NCBI GenBank assembly: GCA_900155495.1
Contig: FTLJ01000208.1
Location: 1-57,067 of the forward strand
Direction of reading: 5' to 3'
DNA length: 57,067 nt
DNA from: Porogramme epimiltina
Taxonomy: Eukaryota > Basidiomycota > Agaricomycetes > Polyporales > Polyporaceae
Shown: positions 50,583 to 57,067 of the stretch, piece by piece
Numbering within the stretch: the stretch's first letter is position 1
How the letters are laid out: each line of letters starts with the position of its first letter
Made by a program: the position numbers and the translations under genes
Notes under the pieces: generated by a model
The model's database searches: none
Seen by the model: the letters and a program-made list of their open reading frames with translations, nothing else
What the model was told of the DNA's origin: nothing

Positions 50583-50908
50583 TCATGGATTCTGGAGCTT
50601 ATACTATGAGGCACATTTTGGGGACATTTGTATTCCTATTTATTGCATAATCATCTGGTAGTAACGACTTATTGTTTGGAGAGCCCTAGCAAACACATTT
50701 GATTCATGACCAGCCATTCCTTGCACAAAAGTTCAATTGGTTCTTGAACAAGGTTTACGGAGAACCCGAAGTCTCTTCATCGAAGTCGCCGAGGTAGTGT
50801 TTACGCGCGCGGGGTGAACGGGAATTGCCGAGTCACCTTATTCCCGACCACCACCTGCCAGGCTGCGGTCTGCAATTGTGCCTCGCGCATATCAACACCA
50901 GCAACGCC
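50583..50908. other. Intergenic region before the first F-box-like gene
   Basis: AT-rich 3' region of the exchanger gene, then a short promoter. The reading frame is open upstream of 50909 to an earlier ATG at 50825, but similarity to the F-box pattern starts only at 50909. Confidence 0.5.
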
Positions 50909-52057
50909 ATGTCGCGGCTCCCCACGGAGATTCTCATCACGATCATCGACATTGCATGGCAGGCAACATCGTCACCTATGGAGCGGGCGGCTTTCTACCA
51001 TACCTTCGCCGCGACACACCTAAGTCTCCATCAAATCTTCCTCAACAGAGCTCTTCGTTCGGTGGTCCTCAGCTGGTCGCACGACGGATCTCTCGCCGAC
51101 ATGGACACTTATAGACGCATTTGTGAAGATGTGGCTATGACTGTGGCAGAAGACGGGTCAACTGTGTCTGGATCTAGTGCACCCAATGCCTACTTCAGAC
51201 AGTCACACATCATCCTCGACGCTAGCAGCCTTCAGATACCTGATTTAATGACGAAGTCCGACTTGAACGCTTTCTCTAGCGGCGTCTCTATCACTTTACG
51301 GTGCCCCTTGAACCGACCTCTCCTCCAGTACACAAACGAATGCCTATTCACAGCTTTGGCTTCCTTCCGCTCTCTTGATCGCGTCTATCTTGACTGTTAC
51401 TACCTCGGCCAGTACGACAACTACGCATGTATGGACCCACGCCGAAGTCCTATCGTCCTCCAGACCGTCCGATTTCTCAGGTTCAAAAACTTCCCTATGT
51501 GTCAATGTGCGACGCGCAAGCTCGCCATGGGTGAAACGCAGCCGGCGCTTGGTCCCGGACACACTGACACTGACACGACGCCCGCGCCACTTGGTCATTG
51601 CATCGCAGTCACCCTACGGGAGACGTTCCCGTGCCTCCTGGTGCTCCACATTGAGAATGTGGTCTTCCTTCAAGTTCTGGACTTACCTCATACCCTCCGG
51701 ACTTTCACACTCGAAGCTCCGCCAGTAGGCCCTGGCGTAGGACACGACGGTCGAGGGTCGGTGGTCGGGTTCCACATCGACGCGGCTCTCACTCGAGGCC
51801 TCTTTTGTTGGCCTCGTGAGCTCGACCGAACGCCACCTGCGATTGTGGTCCACACGGGCAAAGACGATCCGGAAGGGTGGGCGGAGGCGATGACGGCGTG
51901 CCGGGCGCATGACGTTGACCTCGTCAAGGTGGTCTCTTACGCGCAGCACCCACAAGAGAGGACAGATCAACGGTACATCATGGAAAAGATGTTTAATTTT
52001 GTACGCCTGACCGCCATCTGCTTGTTTCTGGAAATGCCTGACGTGCGCGATCGTTAG
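50909..52057 (+). CDS. F-box-like protein, copy 1
   Basis: Single exon, 382 aa from the ATG at 50909, or 410 aa from 50825. The N-terminus 'LPTEILITIIDIAW' is a short F-box-like helix typical of large basidiomycete families whose members may select substrates for SCF ubiquitin ligases. The rest has leucine-rich-repeat-like alternation without a strict motif. The C-terminus 'TFTLEAPP', 'GWAEAMTACRAHDVDLVKV' parallels the next gene. Two Cys-rich spots ('CQCATRK' and 'CYYLGQ') are present. The paralogue is 52360-53367. Confidence 0.7.
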   Translation: MSRLPTEILITIIDIAWQATSSPMERAAFYHTFAATHLSLHQIFLNRALRSVVLSWSHDGSLADMDTYRRICEDVAMTVAEDGSTVSGSSAPNAYFRQSHIILDASSLQIPDLMTKSDLNAFSSGVSITLRCPLNRPLLQYTNECLFTALASFRSLDRVYLDCYYLGQYDNYACMDPRRSPIVLQTVRFLRFKNFPMCQCATRKLAMGETQPALGPGHTDTDTTPAPLGHCIAVTLRETFPCLLVLHIENVVFLQVLDLPHTLRTFTLEAPPVGPGVGHDGRGSVVGFHIDAALTRGLFCWPRELDRTPPAIVVHTGKDDPEGWAEAMTACRAHDVDLVKVVSYAQHPQERTDQRYIMEKMFNFVRLTAICLFLEMPDVRDR

Positions 52058-52359
52058 CGGACTCGAAAACGTCGATGATCTGTTCCTAGCGTACTTCTGA
52101 GGACGCTGCTATAGTTGTACCGGGGAATCCGGGGTTCTAGATGTCTTAGATGCCATGACATGGCGGTGAGTCTTAAGCTGCCCACGCATTGTCTAGGAAC
52201 CCACTTTTTTATGTTTCGATTGTACAGACAGAGGTGTGGCAGTACTCGATCTTTGCGACTGAGAGCTACCACATTGGCCGTTGGGTATATACTGGATAGG
52301 TTCTCGTCAAGTATACACCATCACCCAAAGCTAGCATCCGTTGACCTCAATTCACCGCC
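52058..52359. other. Short intergenic region between F-box-like paralogues
   Basis: Contains a TATATA stretch at about 52285-52292, roughly 70 bp before the next ATG. No other feature. Confidence 0.5.
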
Positions 52360-53367
52360 ATGTCGACCACTACCTCCCTCCCCCTACCCGTAGAGATCAT
52401 CACCATGGTTCTCGAAGAAGCCTGGAAGGTGACTGAGACTTCGGCGGAACGCTTAACCATTTACAATGCCTTCGCGCCAGCCAGCAGCGACCTCGTCAAG
52501 GCCTTGGTCAGGATTGCATTCAGATTCGTGCGGATGACATTATCCCAGCACGACACCGGAGACTTCAAGGTGTACTCTTCTCTCCACGTCGAAGCAGCGT
52601 GCCATCTAGCAGCAGACTACGATGCCCCAGAAGCCTCCATCCGGCAGCTGTTCCACCAAACCCAATTCGACCTGCTCATCAACTGCCGCTTGGAACGCCG
52701 CAAAGAACGAGCCGTGTTCACCGAAATCGCCCGCCTCGTCCAAGACTGCAAGACCTTCACCCTCACGAAATGGCCCGGGTGCCCCCTGGACCGCGAGGAG
52801 TGCGTGCGCTACACCAACCTCGCCCCGGCCGTCTTCCAGATGCTCCTCCCCGCCTTCCCCTCCCTCACCCACGTCGCGCTCGAGGACTCCTTCGACCCCG
52901 CCCTCTCGAGCGTGGCTATCTTGCCGGAGGAGGACGCGCCGCCGCCCCCGCCGCTCCGCACCGTGCGCGCCCTGCGCGTGCACGCGTTCCAGGACCACTC
53001 CCGCAGCGACGCGTACCTGCCCGCCGCGGCGCTGCGCCTCGTCCCCGCGCTGCGCGCGCTGCACGTCGCGCGCCCGCTCCCGCTCAAGCTCCTCGTCGGC
53101 GTCGCGCCCCCGACGTTGGAAAGGCTCACGCTCGAGGCGCCGCTGATGGAGCATATCAGGGGGCGCGCGCCGTTCAGCACCGTCGTGGAGTATAATATCG
53201 CGGCGGGGCTGAGGCGCGGGCTGGCGCGGCACTGGTGTGGGCGCGGGGGGGTGCGCACGATCGTGGTCCTTACGGGGAGCGAGGAGCCGTATGGGTGGGC
53301 GCCCGCGAGGGCGGCGTGTGAGGAGTATGGGGTGGAGCTTGTTCATGAGGTTGTAGACAGGTACTGA
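52360..53367 (+). CDS. F-box-like protein, copy 2
   Basis: Single exon, 335 aa. It starts MSTTTSLPLPVEIITMVLEE, an F-box-like opening matching copy 1. Shared C-terminal landmarks are 'RLTLEAP', 'VVEYNIAAGLRRGL' and 'GWAPARAACEEYGVELVHEV'. The second half has much higher GC and Arg/Ala/Pro content than copy 1, showing strong drift in base composition between tandem paralogues. A substrate-adaptor role is inferred from the family only. Confidence 0.7.
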   Translation: MSTTTSLPLPVEIITMVLEEAWKVTETSAERLTIYNAFAPASSDLVKALVRIAFRFVRMTLSQHDTGDFKVYSSLHVEAACHLAADYDAPEASIRQLFHQTQFDLLINCRLERRKERAVFTEIARLVQDCKTFTLTKWPGCPLDREECVRYTNLAPAVFQMLLPAFPSLTHVALEDSFDPALSSVAILPEEDAPPPPPLRTVRALRVHAFQDHSRSDAYLPAAALRLVPALRALHVARPLPLKLLVGVAPPTLERLTLEAPLMEHIRGRAPFSTVVEYNIAAGLRRGLARHWCGRGGVRTIVVLTGSEEPYGWAPARAACEEYGVELVHEVVDRY

Positions 53368-53602
53368 GAGCTGCATCGTTTACGTTAGATGGGTATCGTG
53401 ATACAGTAGTTCGCTCAAATGCTCAAGCACGCTGAGTAATGGGGCCCGCCGGGCAACACCTGTAAAGTATAGATATACAACACATGGCAATTTCCACATA
53501 GGTATAATTTACGACAGTACGGAGAGCAACCAAATAGCGAGTTACAATAAAGACACAACACAACATCAGAGCAGCAGACCCTCAAGCACGACCACACCCA
53601 CG

Positions 53603-55519
53603 CTACACGAACCCAAACCCCAGCTCGCCCGCATCGTACGCCAGCGCGCCCAGGAGCTCCCGCTGCCCCGGCGCGAGACTGCCGCCCCCCGCGCCCGCAC
53701 CCGCCGCCGGTCGCAGCTTGCGCCGGCCCGTCTTCGCGGACGGCGCGAGCGCGAACGCGGCGACCTCTCGCCCGCCATGCCCGCCGACGAGCACGACGTG
53801 GCGGAGCGCGGCGCACCGCGCGAGGAGGTGCGTGCATGTCTTAAGCGTCGCGGCCATGCGCCCGACGTCCTGCTGCGCGTTAGAGCGACGTAAGGCGGCG
53901 TCAGCGTCAGCGCAGGCCCGGTGCGGCGTAGGGGAGAAGGGACAGGGGAGAGGGGAAAGGGGGGGAGAGACACGCACCTCCTCATGGACAGCGAGCACCA
54001 GAACCTCGACGCGCGGGAACGCGCGCGCGAGCGCGTGCAGCGGCACGGGGAAGCTGCGCACGTCCGCGCGCGCGAGCGGCCCGTCGCCCGCGAACACGCA
54101 CGCGCCCAGCGCGAGCGCGCGCACGCCCCGCGCCCAGGCCCACGCGCCCCCGCGTGTGCCCGTGTCTGTGTCCCCAGACGCGGATGCGGAGGAGGACGAG
54201 GGCGGCGCCAGGCTGAGGAGCGCGCAGAGGTCGGGGGCGCAGGTGCGCGCGCCGTGGTGTAGGCAGTGGGTGAGGCGGAGGGCGAGGAGAGGGCCGTGTC
54301 TCTGTCCTTCTTCTTCTCGTCCTCGGTCTCCATGTTCATCGCGATCTTCCCCTCCTTGAGCCTCTCCTTCGAGGCACGGCGCAAGGTGCACGAGCAGATG
54401 CGCGCTCGTGCGGAGCGTCCCGAGGCGCAGGCGCAGCCCCTCCAGCGCCCCACCCGCGCCCGGGCCTCCCCTCGCCGAGAGGACGGCGTCCGGCGCGAGC
54501 TCGAGCGCGCGCAGCGTCCCCCGGTGCGCGGCGAGGAACGGCGCGAGCGCGCAGAGGTCGAGCGCGAGGCCGCCCGCGGGCGCGGTGAGCGCGAACTCGG
54601 CGAGGAGGGGGAAGCGCGCGGCGGCGAGGAGCGCGTCGGTGCGCGGTGGGAGGGGGTCTGCGCTTGCGCCTGAGCTGGGTGGGGAGAGGGTGAGGGAGAG
54701 GCGGGTGAGGTGTGGGAAGCTCTGCGGGAGCGCGGGGGGTATCGTGGGGCCGTCTTCGAGGCTGGCGAGGGTGAGGTCGAGGTGGCGGCAGGAGGGGAGC
54801 GCGATCTTGGTCGCAGCAGGCGGGATATCAGCTTCGCGTGATGGCTTTTAGAGGAAACCGCGCGCGCGTACCTCCGAGTCCCAGCCCTCCGCGTCCGCGT
54901 CCACCGCCGATGCGCCCACGTATATGCGCAGGTCCTCCAGCGTGCACGGCAGCGCGCGCGCGAGGGCGACGAAGCCGCCCCAACCCGCGACCGCCCACTC
55001 CGGGTGCGCGGCGTCGAGCGACCTGAGCGCGGGCAGCGCCCTCAGCGCCCCCTCCAGCTCAACCGCACAATTCCCTTCTAGAGGTAGCGGCGGGAGGGCA
55101 GCGCAATCGCCGCCGCCGAGGAGGCGGAGCTCGCGCACGCACGCGAGGAGGGGCGCGCGGTGCGGGGCGGCGAAGCGCGGGAGATGGGCGGGCGCGAGGG
55201 CGACGCGGCGGTGGAGGAGGGGCAGGGCGGCGCGGTGGCTCCAGCGGCAGGTTAGGGCGAAGGGGAGGACGGGGGCGGGGAGGGCGAGGACGAAGGTGAG
55301 GATGGTGTGGACGAGCTCGACGGGGAGGTCTTGGAACGACGCGGGCCTGGGGGAGGATGCGTCCTTGCGTGCGCGGGCCTGTGGGTGTGTTGGTTGGGAC
55401 TCGAGACATGGCGGGGAAGTGAGCGAGGGGGTGCTCACCTTGAGGTTGCTGCTGCTCGAGAGGCGGAGGCGCCCAAGGGTTCTGAAGACCTGCCTGGGGT
55501 CAAGCAGCGGCGCAGGCAT
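53603..55519 (-). CDS. F-box / leucine-rich-repeat-like protein
   Basis: Four exons (55439-55519, 54872-55378, 53978-54805, 53603-53872), all phase 0, encode 561 aa. An F-box-like segment 'FQDLPVELVHTILTFVLAL' follows a short Ser-rich leader. Leucine-rich repeats are suggested by 'LRELRLLGG', 'ALRSLDAAHP', 'LEDLRIYVG', 'CRHLDLTLASL', 'HLTRLSLTL' and 'VEVLVLAVHEE'. Introns 1 and 4 are multiples of three with no stop, so the frame stays open through them; splice consensus and the family pattern argue for removal. The gene converges on F-box copy 2 with a 235-bp gap. Extremely GC-rich throughout. Confidence 0.68.
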
Positions 55520-57067
55520 TGCTCTCAGGGTCCAGCTTCAAAAAGAGCCCGCGAGCAGACTGGCCCACCGCGCACGGCCAGTGGTGGTGAGATAGCGTGG
55601 GGGGTGAGAGCGAGAGCGAGAGCGAAAGACGACTCGAACGCACGGGTACATACGGGGGGGTCGTGCAGCGACAGGGCAGCAACATGTCATGGAAGCACAT
55701 CACTACAGACCACAATTCCCCGCCCGCCCACCCCGCCCCGCTCGGCCTCTGGCTTCACTCCCAAGAGCACCCCACACACGCCCGCGATGCCGCCCACTGC
55801 CGCCTCGGGGTATCCGAGCTGTGGCTGTACCTCCGCTCGACGCCCGGCGGTCCGGCCTCGAGCGCTGGGGTACGGGTACACCGCCGGGCGGCAGCCTGCT
55901 GTGGGACATATGGTCCCCGCAGGCGCCTGCCATACTGCCCGCCGTATGGCTCCCATATGGGGCGTCGTATCGCAGACATAATTTTTTAAGCCTTGATGGC
56001 TCCCATACCGAGGGGTATATGGAATCCATATATGTGGCCGAGCCGTAGCCACATAGCGTCTGTACAGTATCTGTCTACATGCGCCTGCCCCAACGCAGGA
56101 CTGCGGGCGGTATTTTAGGCGAATATGGGCTTATTTGCGCGATAAATAATGTTGCCAATTCATGGGGAAGACGGCAGAATGAAATACTATTCAAAATGTA
56201 TACAAGACATAGGAGTGCACGCCCTTTACTATCTACTAGTAGACTAGAACAAGCCCCAGTGCTTACCCAGCTCCAGTGAGATCGTCGCAAACTTGCCGTG
56301 CCACTCCTAATATCCCAGGTGTGCGCGAAGTGCCTTGGGTGGAGTGTGATTGCATGCGAGTAAGGAAAAGGCCCGGGAGGTAAGGAAGCGACATGCGCCG
56401 TGGATATGGGGCGATGGCATCAGTACGTGTGCATCAGATAAAGCAGGTAGTGCGCACCGTAGTCGAGGGAAAGCCTGACCGCATGCTTGGAGTGACATGT
56501 AACGAGGCGGGATGACGAGCCGTGGAGACCGGATGGGTGTATATGAGTGATTAGCGAGCGCAGACTTCACATAGTACAGGCTGTTACGTACGAATAGTAT
56601 CAACAATAGTCGAGGTTGAGGAGACGTGATGCAAGGATGTTGAGGGATAGGAGGAGCTGCCTAGGTAGTGAGTATACATAGTGATGCGAAGGGCAAAGCT
56701 CACCTTCGATCCTGAGAGGGAAAGGACACAATGCCGAAGTGAGAGGGAAAGAGGTGGACGTTGTTGAAAACTTCCAAAGTGTCGCATATCAACTGGCAGT
56801 CATGTGACTGCGCAGTAGAACGAGCTGGGAGCGCGATGGGGAGACACAAGGAAGGCACAAGGAAAACCCCTGGCAGCAGTATAGGAGGGGGAATATGGGA
56901 TACAGAAGGAAGCCAGGTGATCTGGAGGCAGAGTCCATATCTGTCCGATAAGGCGATCAAAGGTGGAACTAATCTACAGGCTATATGGGCACCATATACC
57001 GATCTATATCTTATCTATATCACAGCGCGCCATACGTCTCACAGGTGGCACTTCACCCGGCGGTGTA
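55520..57067. other. Right-end region without a recognised gene
   Basis: A GC-rich promoter-like stretch to about 55900 gives way to AT-richer DNA. Two copies of ATGGCTCCCATA (about 55937 and 55996) sit among CCATATGG and GGTATATGG palindromes, and similar ATATGG/CCATAT words recur at about 56970-57010. No coding frame, RNA gene or transposase signal could be supported. Confidence 0.4.

Overview
The window reads as nuclear DNA of an agaricomycete basidiomycete. Genes are interrupted by many GT-AG introns of about 50-65 nt, coding GC is high, spacers are short, tRNA genes carry introns, and there is an IPC synthase (AUR1 type), a fungalysin and F-box-like paralogues typical of mushroom-forming fungi. 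A polypore-like species is plausible, but the sequence alone does not name it. Exon boundaries below were assembled by hand from splice sites, reading frame and paralogue comparison.

Layout. 1-2.9 kb: SFP1-like zinc-finger regulator. 2.9-8.0 kb: a long GC-rich stretch without a recognisable gene. 8.0-14.0 kb: two paralogues of an unrecognised protein family flanking a small minus-strand gene with an acidic repeat. 14.7-21.1 kb: three intron-containing elongator tRNA-Met genes around a Rab18-type GTPase and a secreted M36 metalloprotease. 22.0-27.6 kb: tandem 14-exon O-acetylhomoserine sulfhydrylases. 28.0-30.9 kb: a 908-aa protein with a C-terminal double-stranded-RNA-binding-like domain and apparently four diverged repeats of the same pattern. 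31.8-32.8 kb: a PhyH-family dioxygenase. 33.0-38.3 kb: two minus-strand cation/proton exchanger (CAX-like) paralogues with a broken gene remnant between them. 39.6 kb: a fourth tRNA-Met. 39.8-43.5 kb: divergent tafazzin and AUR1. 44.0-50.6 kb: a tandem segmental duplication giving two METTL7-like methyltransferases, a truncated CAX copy and a complete third CAX gene. 50.9-55.5 kb: three F-box-like genes, two of them clear paralogues. 55.5-57.1 kb: no gene seen.

Themes. Much of the window is shaped by local duplication (unknown-family pair, sulfhydrylases, CAX genes, methyltransferases, F-box pair, tRNA-Met). Membrane lipid and ion biology cluster at 33-50 kb: CAX transport, tafazzin phospholipid remodelling and inositol phosphorylceramide synthesis. 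The least described items are the multi-dsRBD-like protein, the paired unknown family at 8-14 kb, and the AUR1-end/METTL7/CAX duplication, whose breakpoints can be read directly.
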